A stretch of 58,108 nucleotides of DNA, from NCBI GenBank assembly GCA_902532015.1, contig CACAGI010000007.1, positions 1-58,108 on the forward strand, in the 5' to 3' direction. Below the pieces are notes generated by a model. That model was not told where the DNA came from. It saw only the letters and a list, made by a program, of their open reading frames with translations, and ran no database searches. A program made the translations under genes and the position numbers. The first letter of the stretch is position 1; every line of letters begins with the position of its first letter. The DNA is from an uncultured SAR86 cluster bacterium. GTDB lineage: Bacteria; Pseudomonadota; Gammaproteobacteria; Magnimaribacterales; Magnimaribacteraceae. This document shows, piece by piece, positions 1 to 9,222 of this stretch.

Positions 1-1
1 C

Positions 2-1558
2 AAAAGCGTTTTAGATCATTACAAACAAAGATTTAGGCATATTCTTGTAGATGAGTTTCAGGATACAAATGAAGTTCAATATCAATTCTTAAAATTATTA
101 TGCGAAGGCGGTAGCCATATCATGTCTGTTGGGGATGATGATCAATCAATTTATGGTTGGAGAGGAGCTAAGAGCGAAAATATAAACCGTTTTACTAAAG
201 ATTATAAAGACACAGAAATAATTAGATTAGAACAGAACTACCGCTCGACTTCAGTTATTTTAGGAGCCGCAAACTCTGTTATTAAGAACAATCAAGGAAG
301 GATGGGTAAGGAACTATGGACAGATCAAAAAGAAGGAGAACCTATATCTATATATTCAGCCTTCAACGAAGATGATGAAGCAAGATATGTTGTGGGGAGC
401 ATTCAGAATTGGATAGAGCAAGGAAGAGATTTAAGTGAGGTTGCCATTCTATATCGTTCAAATGCTCAATCACGTGCTTTAGAGGAAGCAATTTTAAGAG
501 AGGGGTTGGCGTATAGAATATATGGCGGCTTAAGGTTTTACGAACGTGCAGAAATAAAAAATGCCATGAGTTATCTTAGGCTTGTCTTTGGAAGAGAGGA
601 TGATGCTGCCTTTGAAAGAGTAATAAATATACCTCCTAGAGGAATAGGAGCTAAAACTTTAGACATTATTAGATCAAGAGCTCAGAAGATAGAGTCCTCG
701 CTTTGGAAGGCTTGCGAAGATTTAATAGAAACAGATGGCCTTACCCCTCGAGCAAGTCAGTCAGTAAAAGGATTTATGTCAGACTTTGACAGCTTAGAAG
801 TTGAAACCAACGAGCTTCCTTTGAAGGATCTTGTTGATCATGTTATTCAAAGAAGCGGCTTAGTTGAATATCATAAAAAAGAAGCAGGTGAAAAAGGAAG
901 AACCAGGGTAGAAAACTTGGCTGAGCTAGTAACTGCAGCTTCCGATTTTGAACCTGAACCTTTAGATGAGACTGAAGCAGTACCATTAAAATTATTTATA
1001 GATCACGCTGCTTTGGATGCCGGTGAGACGCAAGCATCTGAATATGAATCTGCTATTCAGCTAATGACATTACATTCTGCTAAAGGTTTAGAGTTCCCGC
1101 TTGTTTTTATAACAGGCTTTGAAGAAGGTCTTTTCCCACATAAACTTTCCGTAGAGGAACCTGATCAACTACAAGAAGAAAGAAGGCTTTGTTATGTTGG
1201 TATGACTAGGTCGATGGAAAGACTTTTTATAGTCCATGCAGAAATGCGCAATCTACATGGGACAGAGAATTTTAACCCTCCTTCTAGATTCCTTAGAGAA
1301 ATTCCATCAGAACTTACAATGGAAGTTAGGTCGGGTGGAAGTATTCCGCGAAGAAATGCTTCAACTGGGAGCATAGTTAAAGGAGGTGTGCCTGAAACAG
1401 ACTTTAAACTAGGTCAAAGAGTTTTTCATGAAGTATTTGGGGAAGGTGTTATCTTAAACTATGAAGGACAAGGATCTAATGCCAGGGTAGAAGTAAACTT
1501 CGATTCAAGTAAAACTAAATGGTTGATGGTTTCATACGCTAAACTGCAGAATATATAA
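2..1558 (+). CDS. uvrD: DNA helicase II UvrD, 5'-truncated by window edge
   Basis: ATP-dependent 3'-5' superfamily 1 helicase of nucleotide-excision and mismatch repair. The frame is open from base 2, so the ATG at 122 is internal: the 40 codons before it encode helicase motif II (VDEFQDTN). They are followed by GDDDQSIYGWRG (motif III), QNYRST (motif IV), LMTLHSAKGLEFP (motif V) and YVGMTRSMERL (motif VI). About 518 residues are present, against roughly 720 in the family, so about 200 N-terminal residues including Walker A lie outside the window. The C-terminal KLGQRV...FGEG module is typical of UvrD/PcrA. Close similarity to enterobacterial UvrD favours UvrD over Rep. The stop lies 11 bases before the next gene. 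Confidence 0.95.
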   Translation, partial: KSVLDHYKQRFRHILVDEFQDTNEVQYQFLKLLCEGGSHIMSVGDDDQSIYGWRGAKSENINRFTKDYKDTEIIRLEQNYRSTSVILGAANSVIKNNQGRMGKELWTDQKEGEPISIYSAFNEDDEARYVVGSIQNWIEQGRDLSEVAILYRSNAQSRALEEAILREGLAYRIYGGLRFYERAEIKNAMSYLRLVFGREDDAAFERVINIPPRGIGAKTLDIIRSRAQKIESSLWKACEDLIETDGLTPRASQSVKGFMSDFDSLEVETNELPLKDLVDHVIQRSGLVEYHKKEAGEKGRTRVENLAELVTAASDFEPEPLDETEAVPLKLFIDHAALDAGETQASEYESAIQLMTLHSAKGLEFPLVFITGFEEGLFPHKLSVEEPDQLQEERRLCYVGMTRSMERLFIVHAEMRNLHGTENFNPPSRFLREIPSELTMEVRSGGSIPRRNASTGSIVKGGVPETDFKLGQRVFHEVFGEGVILNYEGQGSNARVEVNFDSSKTKWLMVSYAKLQNI

Positions 1559-1569
1559 TAAGGAAAATT

Positions 1570-2667
1570 ATGAAAAAATTATTTGTAACTACGTTTCTTT
1601 TCTTGATCTTAGCATCTTGCTCAAGTGACCAGGTATCCATAGAAAAAGGCACATGTTTTTCCAATGGAAACTCAAACTATCAATGGACCATGGTTACAAC
1701 TTGGCCTAAGAACTTTCCTGGTTTAGGAATGGGCCCTGAGAACTTTGCAAAATATGTTGATGAGATGACGTGTGGACGAATGAAGATCAAGGTTTATGGT
1801 GCTGGAGAATTTGTTCCTGCTATGGGAGTTTTTGATGCCGTTTCTCAAGGAAATGTTCAATTGGGACATGGGGCATCTTATTATTGGACTGGCAAAGTTA
1901 AATCTTCTCAATTTTTTACGGCTGTGCCTTTTGGATTAACGGCACAAGAAATGAATGGATGGCTACATTATGGAGGAGGGCTAGAGCTCTGGCAGGAAGC
2001 CTATGAACCATTCAATTTGATTCCACTAGCAGGTGGAAATTCAGGAGTACAAATGGCTGGTTGGTTTAAAAAAGAGATTAACTCTTTAGATGACTTAAAG
2101 GGATTAAAAATGAGGATACCTGGACTCGCGGGAGAGGTGTTTACACGTGCTGGTGCAGAAACAGTTACCTTGCCTGGAAACGAAATCTTTTTATCTTTGC
2201 AACAAGGAGTTGTTGATGCAGCAGAATGGGTAGGGCCATATAATGATCTTACATTTGGTTTCCATCAAGTAGCTGATTACTATTATTATCCGGGATGGCA
2301 TGAACCAGGCTCAACACTGGAAATAATCATCAATAAAGATGCTTATAATTCTTTACCTGAAGATTTAAAAGCAGTTATTAAATATGCTGCGAGAGCGGCC
2401 AACCAAGAAATGTTGGATGAATATACCGCTCGAAATAATAAAGCGCTTAATGAATTAATTGAGAAGCATGATATAGAGTTAAAGAAGTTACCCGATAATG
2501 TCCTTGTTGAGCTTAGAAGAATTACTGATGAGGTAATGGAGGATTTCATAGCTGATGATGAGATGGCCCGTAGAGTATATAAATCCTATAAAGAGTTTAA
2601 GGAAGAAGTTATTAATTATCACCGCATATCAGAGAAGGCTTATATAGATACAAGGGAGCTGGATTGA
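1570..2667 (+). CDS. TRAP transporter substrate-binding lipoprotein, TakP-like (DctP family)
   Basis: Binding protein of a tripartite ATP-independent periplasmic transporter. It has a lipoprotein signal peptide with lipobox LASC (Cys17), so it is probably membrane-tethered. The DctP fold is clear: KMRIPG carries the conserved Arg region, and the segments WVGPYND and YYYYPGW with a later INKDAY resemble the 2-oxoacid-binding TakP subgroup. The substrate is therefore guessed to be pyruvate or another 2-oxo acid. An AAGGA ribosome site precedes the ATG. The stop overlaps the TTG start of lipB (TTGA). The membrane subunits are not downstream but on the opposite strand beyond lipA. Confidence 0.88.
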   Translation: MKKLFVTTFLFLILASCSSDQVSIEKGTCFSNGNSNYQWTMVTTWPKNFPGLGMGPENFAKYVDEMTCGRMKIKVYGAGEFVPAMGVFDAVSQGNVQLGHGASYYWTGKVKSSQFFTAVPFGLTAQEMNGWLHYGGGLELWQEAYEPFNLIPLAGGNSGVQMAGWFKKEINSLDDLKGLKMRIPGLAGEVFTRAGAETVTLPGNEIFLSLQQGVVDAAEWVGPYNDLTFGFHQVADYYYYPGWHEPGSTLEIIINKDAYNSLPEDLKAVIKYAARAANQEMLDEYTARNNKALNELIEKHDIELKKLPDNVLVELRRITDEVMEDFIADDEMARRVYKSYKEFKEEVINYHRISEKAYIDTRELD

Positions 2668-3278
2668 CAGATCTAAGAATAAAAGATTTAGGTTTTTTAG
2701 ATTATGAAGAGGTTTGGCAGTCTATGGTTTCTTCAGTTAAAAATAGAGAACGAAATGCACCTGATGAAGTATGGTTCGTTCAACATCCAGCAGTTTATAC
2801 ACTGGGTTACTCAGGATCTGATCTAAATATACTTGAGCAGAACAATATACCACTGGTTAGATCTGATAGAGGTGGTGAAGCAACATATCATGGTCCAGGA
2901 CAACTAGTAGTTTATTTTCTAATCAATATTAAAAGGTTAGGTTGGGGTCCTAAAAAACTCATATTTTATTTAGAAGAAATTTTTATGAGCTTGCTGGATC
3001 AATACGGTATTGATGCACAAAACAAAGAAGGGGCACCAGGAATCTATGTGGGGCAAAAAAAAATTGCTTCAATCGGATTAAGGATAAAACGAGGCTTTTC
3101 ATACCATGGTGTTAGTCTAAATATTGATATGAATTTAACCCCTTTCAACTATATAAATACTTGTGGAGTTGAGTCCTTAGAGGTAACTCAAATTAATGAC
3201 TTAACCGCAGTTTCAGTACAAAAAGTTAAACAAGATTTGGAAGAGCTTATAAAGGAAAGGAATTTTAAAGTAGCTTGA
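2664..3278 (+). CDS. lipB: Lipoyl(octanoyl) transferase LipB
   Basis: Transfers octanoate from acyl carrier protein to the lipoyl domains of 2-oxoacid dehydrogenases and GcvH. The family signature [12 protein letters not shown] is at residues 69-80. The catalytic Lys is in KKIASIG (about Lys133) and the catalytic Cys in INTCG (about Cys167). The length of 204 residues is normal. The start is TTG, overlapping the stop of the TRAP binding-protein gene as TTGA, with an AGGGAG ribosome site 5 bases upstream, so translation is probably coupled. It is followed by lipA with a 1-base overlap. A lipoylated target, GcvH, is encoded in this window. Confidence 0.95.
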   Translation: MTDLRIKDLGFLDYEEVWQSMVSSVKNRERNAPDEVWFVQHPAVYTLGYSGSDLNILEQNNIPLVRSDRGGEATYHGPGQLVVYFLINIKRLGWGPKKLIFYLEEIFMSLLDQYGIDAQNKEGAPGIYVGQKKIASIGLRIKRGFSYHGVSLNIDMNLTPFNYINTCGVESLEVTQINDLTAVSVQKVKQDLEELIKERNFKVA

Positions 3279-4231
3279 TGAATAATTTAATCCCTACAAA
3301 AATAATTAATGATGATGGCATAGTAACTATAAAAAACGGAATTAAATCAAATAAGAATAATTTAGTACCTGTAGAAAGAAAACCTACATGGCTTAGAGTT
3401 AATCCCAAGATCTCATTTAAGTACAAAGAATTAAAGAAGATTGTCCACCAAAGAAATCTTAAAACTGTATGCGAGGAGGCAATGTGTCCAAATATACATG
3501 AATGCTGGAATCATGGAACTGCCACTTTTATGTTGCTGGGCTCTGTATGCACAAGAGCATGTAAATTTTGTGCTGTTGACACAGGGAATCCCAATGGCAG
3601 ATTAGATAAAACAGAACCGAAAAAAGTTGCTAATTCAATTAGTTTAATGGGTATTAAATACGCAGTCTTAACTTCAGTGAATCGAGATGATTTAGCTGAT
3701 GGTGGGGCATTCCATTACGCCAAAACAGTAAGAGCTATAAGAAAAAAGACACCAGAAGTTACTGTAGAAGCTCTTGTGCCAGACTTTTTAGGACAGAAAC
3801 AATCCATTGAGATCCTGCTTGATTCTGGATTAGAAGTTTTTGCTCAAAATGTTGAAACGGTTGATAGATTGACTAAAGAGGTTAGAGATCCAAGGGCCAG
3901 CTATCTTCAAACTTTAGGAGTTTTAAGTTATTCAAAAAAATACAAACCATCGGTTCTTACAAAGACCAGTTTAATATTAGGTTTTGGAGAGACTTATGAT
4001 GAAATCTACAGAGCTATGCAAGATATAAGAGATCAGGGTGTAGATATCCTTACATTAGGCCAATATCTAAGACCCACAATTAATCACTTGCCAGTTGCGA
4101 AATGGTATTCTCCTGAAGAGTTTTCTTTTCTAAAAGAAAAAGCTATTAGCTTAGGTTTCCTAGAAGTTGCTTCTGGTCCGATGGTTAGATCTTCCTATAG
4201 AGCTGACAGAATAGCGAATTTGATCAAATAA
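3278..4231 (+). CDS. lipA: Lipoyl synthase LipA
   Basis: Radical-SAM enzyme inserting two sulfurs into protein-bound octanoyl chains. It has the auxiliary cluster cysteines [12 protein letters not shown] (Cys65, 70, 76 from this start) and the radical-SAM motif CTRACKFC (Cys91, 95, 98). About 317 residues, normal length. The ATG at 3278 shares one base with the lipB stop; a TTG one codon upstream would add a single residue. It forms a lipB-lipA unit. The stop abuts the stop codon of the opposite-strand TRAP permease with no gap. Confidence 0.96.
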   Translation: MNNLIPTKIINDDGIVTIKNGIKSNKNNLVPVERKPTWLRVNPKISFKYKELKKIVHQRNLKTVCEEAMCPNIHECWNHGTATFMLLGSVCTRACKFCAVDTGNPNGRLDKTEPKKVANSISLMGIKYAVLTSVNRDDLADGGAFHYAKTVRAIRKKTPEVTVEALVPDFLGQKQSIEILLDSGLEVFAQNVETVDRLTKEVRDPRASYLQTLGVLSYSKKYKPSVLTKTSLILGFGETYDEIYRAMQDIRDQGVDILTLGQYLRPTINHLPVAKWYSPEEFSFLKEKAISLGFLEVASGPMVRSSYRADRIANLIK

Positions 4232-5602
4232 CTATCCGTAGACTGCGTTTGGGAGTGCAGTAACTAATTCAGGAAAAATAGATAACATAACAAGTAAAGC
4301 AATTTGTATTAGTATAAAAGGTATAACACCCCTATAAATTGCTTGGGTGGACAGGTTATCTGGTGCTACACCTCTCAGATAAAATAGCGCGAATCCAAAC
4401 GGCGGCGTTAGGAAAGAAGTTTGAAGATTAATAGCAATCATAATTCCTAACCAGATAGGATCTATACCCAACATTAATAATGCTGGCCCAACTATCGGTA
4501 CAACCACAAGAGTAATTTGAATAAAATCTAATATAAAGCCTAATAGGAAGATAATAATCATAACCACTAATACTGCTCCCAAAGCACCTCCTGGAAGTTG
4601 AGTAAATATACTTGTGATTAAATCATCACCACCAAAACCTCTGAATACTAGTGAAAAAATTGAAGACCCTAGAAGTATCATAAACACCATAGCCGTAATC
4701 TCAGTAGTAGTTTCTACTGCTTCCTTTAAATTATTCCAAGTAAGGCTACTTTTACTTAAAGCCAAAAGGAGTCCTCCAAAAGCGCCTACACCTGCAGCTT
4801 CTGTAGGAGTAGCTATGCCTAAAAGTATTGACCCTAAAACAGAAGTAATTAAAACAAAAGGGGGAAGTAAAGTAGTTAAAAGTATTTTCCATCTATTTTT
4901 TATGATTTTTACTTCTTGAGCGGGAGCCATTTCTGGAGAAATGTAAGCCCTTATGCCAACGTATGCTGCATAACAAAGAACAAGAATAAAGCCCGGAACT
5001 ATAGCCCCCATAAAAAGATCTCCTACAGAAACGGTTCTAGCAGAAAAATTTCCTATACTTAATTGAGACTGCTGATATGAAGCAGATAAGACATCGCCTA
5101 GGATTACCAAAGCAATTGAAGGCGGTATTATCTGACCCAATGTACCAGTAGCACAGATTGTTCCTGCAGCTAGGCTTTGGTCGTATTTTCTAGACAACAT
5201 AATTGGAAGTGAAATTAAGCCCATTGCTATAACAGTAGCTCCTACTATCCCTGTGCTGGCAGCAATTAGCGCCCCCACAAATATCACAGAAATAGCTAAG
5301 CTACCTCTGAATCCACCAATTATTTCTGCCATGTTGCTAAGAAGGTCTTGTGCAAGGTTAGACTTTTCAAGTAATACTCCCATAAATACAAATAAAGGCA
5401 CTGCAACTAATGTCATGTTAGTCATATCCCCATATAGCCTATTTGGTATTGCTCCCAGAAAAGCACTTTCAAATGTATTGGTTGCTATACCAATAGATGC
5501 AAATATTAGAGCTGTACCAGCCAAAGAGAAAGCAACTGGAAAGCCTGCAAGTAAAACTATGCATATAACACCAAACATTAGCAGGGGTATGAATTCAACC
5601 AT
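4232..5602 (-). CDS. dctM: TRAP transporter large permease, DctM subunit
   Basis: Large membrane subunit of a TRAP transporter, about 456 residues and almost entirely hydrophobic, with about a dozen predicted helices. Family features include AASTGIVGATVIAMG, the GTLGQIIPPSIALVILG segment and the later TPTEAAGVGAFGG. It is slightly longer than the usual 425-450. It overlaps the end of the small-subunit gene by 8 bases, so the two are translationally coupled. The partner binding protein is most likely the TakP-like gene at 1570, separated by lipBA and on the other strand. Confidence 0.92.
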   Translation of the reverse strand: MVEFIPLLMFGVICIVLLAGFPVAFSLAGTALIFASIGIATNTFESAFLGAIPNRLYGDMTNMTLVAVPLFVFMGVLLEKSNLAQDLLSNMAEIIGGFRGSLAISVIFVGALIAASTGIVGATVIAMGLISLPIMLSRKYDQSLAAGTICATGTLGQIIPPSIALVILGDVLSASYQQSQLSIGNFSARTVSVGDLFMGAIVPGFILVLCYAAYVGIRAYISPEMAPAQEVKIIKNRWKILLTTLLPPFVLITSVLGSILLGIATPTEAAGVGAFGGLLLALSKSSLTWNNLKEAVETTTEITAMVFMILLGSSIFSLVFRGFGGDDLITSIFTQLPGGALGAVLVVMIIIFLLGFILDFIQITLVVVPIVGPALLMLGIDPIWLGIMIAINLQTSFLTPPFGFALFYLRGVAPDNLSTQAIYRGVIPFILIQIALLVMLSIFPELVTALPNAVYG

Positions 5603-6092
5603 TTCTTATTGTTATTAGTGATTTAAAAATTTCAGATAAGCTTTGCAAGCCCAACAAAATTGCTAGAGCAATTAGTAAAGATTTTTGTATGTAAACAAAT
5701 GGCAGACCATCTGGTTCGGGGGAAACTTCTAATATTCTCCAAGAAAATTCCACATAACCCCAAGAATAAAAGAAGATCATCCAGCACACAGGTTGTAAAA
5801 AGATGACATTTCCTAGTAAATCAACCCATGCTTTTTTTATATCTGAAAAGCTTCTATAGAAGATATCAACTCTTACATGAGCGCCTCTTTTTAAAGCGAA
5901 AGCAGATCCTAAAAGAAACAATCCTCCATGAAGATAAAGAACTACGTCTTGGAGTAATACTGACCCCATGTCCAGACCATATCTCATAACTACTACAGTG
6001 CAGGTTACTAAAACCATAATGGCCACAAACCATGAACATACCTTTCCTGTTAATTCAGAAAAGGTATCTAAGTTTTCGCTAATTTTATGCAA
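5595..6092 (-). CDS. dctQ: TRAP transporter small permease, DctQ subunit
   Basis: Small membrane subunit of the same TRAP transporter: 165 residues with four hydrophobic segments (about 15-35, 45-65, 90-112 and 130-150). The conserved region around LKRGAHVRVDIFY is typical of DctQ. It precedes dctM with an 8-base overlap. The start lies 55 bases from the divergent acyl-CoA dehydrogenase start, so the two transcripts share a short AT-rich promoter region. Confidence 0.87.
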   Translation of the reverse strand: MHKISENLDTFSELTGKVCSWFVAIMVLVTCTVVVMRYGLDMGSVLLQDVVLYLHGGLFLLGSAFALKRGAHVRVDIFYRSFSDIKKAWVDLLGNVIFLQPVCWMIFFYSWGYVEFSWRILEVSPEPDGLPFVYIQKSLLIALAILLGLQSLSEIFKSLITIRNG

Positions 6093-6147
6093 TGGTTAAT
6101 AGTTTATAGTTATTTAAAATATGAATTATAATTATGGGGAGGTATTT

Positions 6148-7359
6148 ATGAATCTACAATTTACACAAGAAGAGCTCGATTTTCAAAAGGAAGTTAAAGA
6201 TTGGATAAAAGAAAACTACCCAGAGGAAATGCGCGAGAGGTATACAAGCGCTCCGAATGGACATCTAACTAAAGAGGAGCAAGTACAGTGGCAAAAATCT
6301 TTATATGCCAAAGGCTGGGCCGGAATCAATTGGCCCGCTGAATATGGAGGAGCAGCCTTTTCAGCATCTCAGAAATATATTTACAGCAAAGAAATGGCTG
6401 CTGCTAGCGCACCTGGTTTTTTAGCCTTTGGTGTTTCGATGGTAGCTCCTGTGATAATGGCTTTCGGAACCGATGAACAAAAGAAAAAATATTTACCTGA
6501 TATTTTGTCATCAAAAACTTGGTGGTGTCAGGGTTACTCTGAACCAGGCTCTGGATCTGACTTAGCCTCTTTAAAGACAAAGGCTGAAGACAAAGGAGAC
6601 CATTATTTAGTCAATGGAGCTAAAACTTGGACAACCTGTGCTCAACATGCAGATATGATCTTTTGTCTGGTTAGAACTAGCAATGAAGATATTCGTCAAA
6701 AGGGCATTTCTTTTCTTCTAATAGATATGCACAGTGCGGGTATTGAAGTTCAACCGATCAATACATTAGACAACACGCCAATTGGAAACCATGAAGTTAA
6801 CACAGTTTTTTTTGAAGATGTTAAGGTACCAAAAGAAAATCTAATAGGAGAAGAAGGTAAGGGGTGGACTTACGCAAAATATTTGCTTGAGTTCGAAAGA
6901 GGCAATGGTTATTCATCGGAACTTTATTCTCAATTACAAAAGATAATTAAGCAGGCTAAGACGGAGAATGCAAGTGGAAATACTTTGGCAGATGAGTCTG
7001 AATTTAAAGAGGCAGTAGCCAAGATCGAAGTTCAAATAAATGCCATGGAAGCTACAGAACTAAGAATTTTAGGAAGCTTAACTGCGGGGCAGAATGTGGG
7101 ACCTGAATCTTCTTTACTTAAAACAAGAGGAACAGAAATTGGTCAGGCAATAACTGAACTAGCTATAGAAATTGTTGGATATTATGCATTGCCTTTTAAT
7201 AATCCAGGCCCAGAAATTGGCGTTAATGAACCTCCTATTGGAAGCAGGTTTGCAAATACTGCAGCTCCTAGGTATTTCAATTATAGAAAAGCAAGTATTT
7301 ATGCTGGATCAAACGAGGTTCAAAGAAATATAATGGCAAAATTAGTTTTAGGATTATAA
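6148..7359 (+). CDS. Acyl-CoA dehydrogenase family protein
   Basis: FAD-dependent alpha,beta-dehydrogenation of an acyl-CoA, about 403 residues. The FAD/substrate signature YSEPGSGSDLASLK lies near residue 130, and the C-terminal helix has YAGSNEVQRNIMAK. The start at 6148 is chosen because a strong GGGGAGG site lies 5 bases before it; an upstream ATG at 6121 would place that site inside the gene. Substrate chain length cannot be told from the sequence. The stop touches the yaaA start. The dienoyl-CoA isomerase-like gene nearby suggests a fatty-acid or sterol side-chain degradation setting. Confidence 0.9.
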   Translation: MNLQFTQEELDFQKEVKDWIKENYPEEMRERYTSAPNGHLTKEEQVQWQKSLYAKGWAGINWPAEYGGAAFSASQKYIYSKEMAAASAPGFLAFGVSMVAPVIMAFGTDEQKKKYLPDILSSKTWWCQGYSEPGSGSDLASLKTKAEDKGDHYLVNGAKTWTTCAQHADMIFCLVRTSNEDIRQKGISFLLIDMHSAGIEVQPINTLDNTPIGNHEVNTVFFEDVKVPKENLIGEEGKGWTYAKYLLEFERGNGYSSELYSQLQKIIKQAKTENASGNTLADESEFKEAVAKIEVQINAMEATELRILGSLTAGQNVGPESSLLKTRGTEIGQAITELAIEIVGYYALPFNNPGPEIGVNEPPIGSRFANTAAPRYFNYRKASIYAGSNEVQRNIMAKLVLGL

Positions 7360-8133
7360 ATGCTTGCACTTATCGCTCCCGCAAAGAGATTAGATTATGA
7401 ATCTGAATTTTCTATGAAGGACTTCTCTATTGCAGAACACTTAAAAGAAAGTAAGAAGCTGATAAAAGAGTTACAAAAAAAGAGTCCCGAAGACCTTTCT
7501 GCTTTGATGGGCCTTAGTGAAAACCTTTCGATGCTAAATTTTGAAAGGAACATGAATTGGCAGTTACCAAACAAGCCCTCTGATTCTGTAAGACAAGCTA
7601 TATTTGCATTTAAAGGTGATGTTTATGTTGGTCTTGATTCAGCAACACTCAGTAAATCAGATTTAAAATATGCCCAAAGAAATTTAGCAATATTGTCAGG
7701 TCTATATGGTTTATTAAAACCTTTGGATCTCATGTATCCCTACCGTCTAGAAATGGGAACCAAAATGAAGAATGAAAAGGGTAAAAATCTTTATGAGTTT
7801 TGGGGAAATAAAATTACAGAAAGCATCAATGACCTTGTTAAAGAGAATAGCTCAAAGGGCGTTATAAACTTAGCCTCTGTTGAATATTTTTCTTCTGTAA
7901 AAACAGAAAATTTGGTTACGCCAGTTTATAGTCCTATTTTCAAGGACTATAAAAATGGTCAATATAAAATTATTAGTTTCTTTGCGAAGAAAGCACGAGG
8001 AACAATGGCTAGATTTATTATTCAAAATAAGATTAAAAATCCAAAAGATTTAAAACTATTTAACTTAGATGGTTATAACTACAGCAAGAAAGACTCTTCA
8101 GAGTATTCACCTGTTTTTTTAAGAAAGAATTAA
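7360..8133 (+). CDS. yaaA: Peroxide stress protein YaaA (DUF328)
   Basis: YaaA lowers free intracellular iron and protects DNA during hydrogen peroxide stress in E. coli. The 257 residues match family length, with the N-terminal LALIAPAKRLDYES, the central LYGLLKPLDLMYPYRLEMGT and the C-terminal FFAKKARGTMARF, all family hallmarks. The ATG directly follows the stop of the acyl-CoA dehydrogenase gene, so they are co-transcribed. The stop codon is interleaved with that of the opposite-strand crotonase gene as TTAA. Confidence 0.94.
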   Translation: MLALIAPAKRLDYESEFSMKDFSIAEHLKESKKLIKELQKKSPEDLSALMGLSENLSMLNFERNMNWQLPNKPSDSVRQAIFAFKGDVYVGLDSATLSKSDLKYAQRNLAILSGLYGLLKPLDLMYPYRLEMGTKMKNEKGKNLYEFWGNKITESINDLVKENSSKGVINLASVEYFSSVKTENLVTPVYSPIFKDYKNGQYKIISFFAKKARGTMARFIIQNKIKNPKDLKLFNLDGYNYSKKDSSEYSPVFLRKN

Positions 8134-8981
8134 GAAGGTATTTCGCCATCTAGATATTTTCTTCTAGGTAACATGTCTTCAAACTCAGGATCTTTTTTCT
8201 CTGCTTTTGCTTTAAAGGCTACAGACATCTCGTCGCCTATACCCATAGCATTATTCCATAGTGCAATATGATTTAATGACTCTTCTACAGTGTGGTCTCT
8301 ACCATAATTTAAGGACTCTTTGGAACCCGCTATAGCAAGCGGTCCCTTCGAAGCAATTTCATTAGCAACTTCCATTACTCCTGCCATCATATCTTCTTTA
8401 TTGTCAAAAACTTTATTTACCAAACCATGTTTCAGAGCCTCTTCAGGCATAAACCTTCTTCCTGTATAGGCTAATTCTCTGACTATACCTTCTGGTACTA
8501 GTCTTGGTATCCTTTGTAATGTGCCGACGTCCGCTGCCATCCCTATATTTATTTCTTGTATACAAAAGAATGCGTCTTTAGTGCAATAACGAAGGTCAGT
8601 TGCAGTTGCTAGGTCAACTCCACCACCTATACATGCGCCCTGAATCGCAGAGATAACAGGCATTCTAGCTTTTTCTAGACAAGTAATAGTATGTTGTAAA
8701 TCCAAAGTTACTCTATAAGCTGATTCACTCCTCATGCCGTTATGTGCGTTAGGAGGTGAATCAGAGGGAGTAAAATTCGCTAAATCCATGCCTGCACAGA
8801 AATGCTTGCCTTCACCAGAAAGAACTATAACTCTAGCAGAAGCATTGTCAGAAAGGTCTTCTACTAAGTGAGGCAATTCCGACCAGAAAGCTTTATTCAT
8901 AGAATTGAAATCGTCCGGTCTATTCATTTTAACGTGAGCGATCTTATCCTTAATTTCAACATCAAAACAACTGTAATCCAT
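8130..8981 (-). CDS. Enoyl-CoA hydratase/isomerase family, delta3,5-delta2,4-dienoyl-CoA isomerase-like
   Basis: Crotonase-fold enzyme of 283 residues. The oxyanion-hole segments are HFCAGMDL (about 60-67) and IQGACIGGGVDL (113-124). Asp123, Glu143 and Asp151 occupy the positions of the three acidic residues used by mammalian dienoyl-CoA isomerase ECH1, and RYC.KDAFF and GMAADVGTLQR are also shared with it. It therefore probably moves double bonds in polyunsaturated acyl-CoAs, rather than hydrating enoyl-CoA; this is inference from motifs. It follows a 55-residue ORF by 14 bases on the same strand. Confidence 0.88.
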   Translation of the reverse strand: MDYSCFDVEIKDKIAHVKMNRPDDFNSMNKAFWSELPHLVEDLSDNASARVIVLSGEGKHFCAGMDLANFTPSDSPPNAHNGMRSESAYRVTLDLQHTITCLEKARMPVISAIQGACIGGGVDLATATDLRYCTKDAFFCIQEINIGMAADVGTLQRIPRLVPEGIVRELAYTGRRFMPEEALKHGLVNKVFDNKEDMMAGVMEVANEIASKGPLAIAGSKESLNYGRDHTVEESLNHIALWNNAMGIGDEMSVAFKAKAEKKDPEFEDMLPRRKYLDGEIPS

Positions 8982-8995
8982 AATATACTCCTTAT

Positions 8996-9163
8996 TTAAG
9001 TAGACTCTGCAATGTTTATTATCTCGCCTACTTTTTCTTGTAATTCATCCACTAAATCAAACGCCTTATTGTGAGGCAATACTACTTTCCTATTTCTACT
9101 CAATAATTCAAGTCCTTTTTTTAGTTCCTTGGCAGTTTGTTTTAATTTTTCGTTATTTTCCAT
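8996..9163 (-). CDS. Small conserved-looking protein of unknown function (55 aa)
   Basis: Short frame of 56 codons read on the minus strand. It is hydrophilic, Lys/Glu-rich and probably helical: it starts MENNEKLKQTAKELKKG, runs through a central RNRKVVLPHNKAFDLVDEL and ends EIINIAEST. A weak GAAAG site precedes the ATG. It ends 14 bases before the dienoyl-CoA isomerase-like gene, consistent with an operon. I do not recognise a family. Codon use looks like its neighbours, and no other frame explains this stretch, but coding status is unproven. Confidence 0.55.
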   Translation of the reverse strand: MENNEKLKQTAKELKKGLELLSRNRKVVLPHNKAFDLVDELQEKVGEIINIAEST

Positions 9164-9222
9164 ATTAATCTTTCATATGAGATATTTGTAAGCTATTGTA
9201 GAAGAAAAGACTTCTTTGACAA

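Noticed and set aside
122-1558. Treating the ATG at 122 as the start of a complete 478-residue helicase.
   Set aside because: The frame is open to base 2 and the upstream codons encode helicase motif II (VDEFQDTN), so the gene is cut by the window edge.
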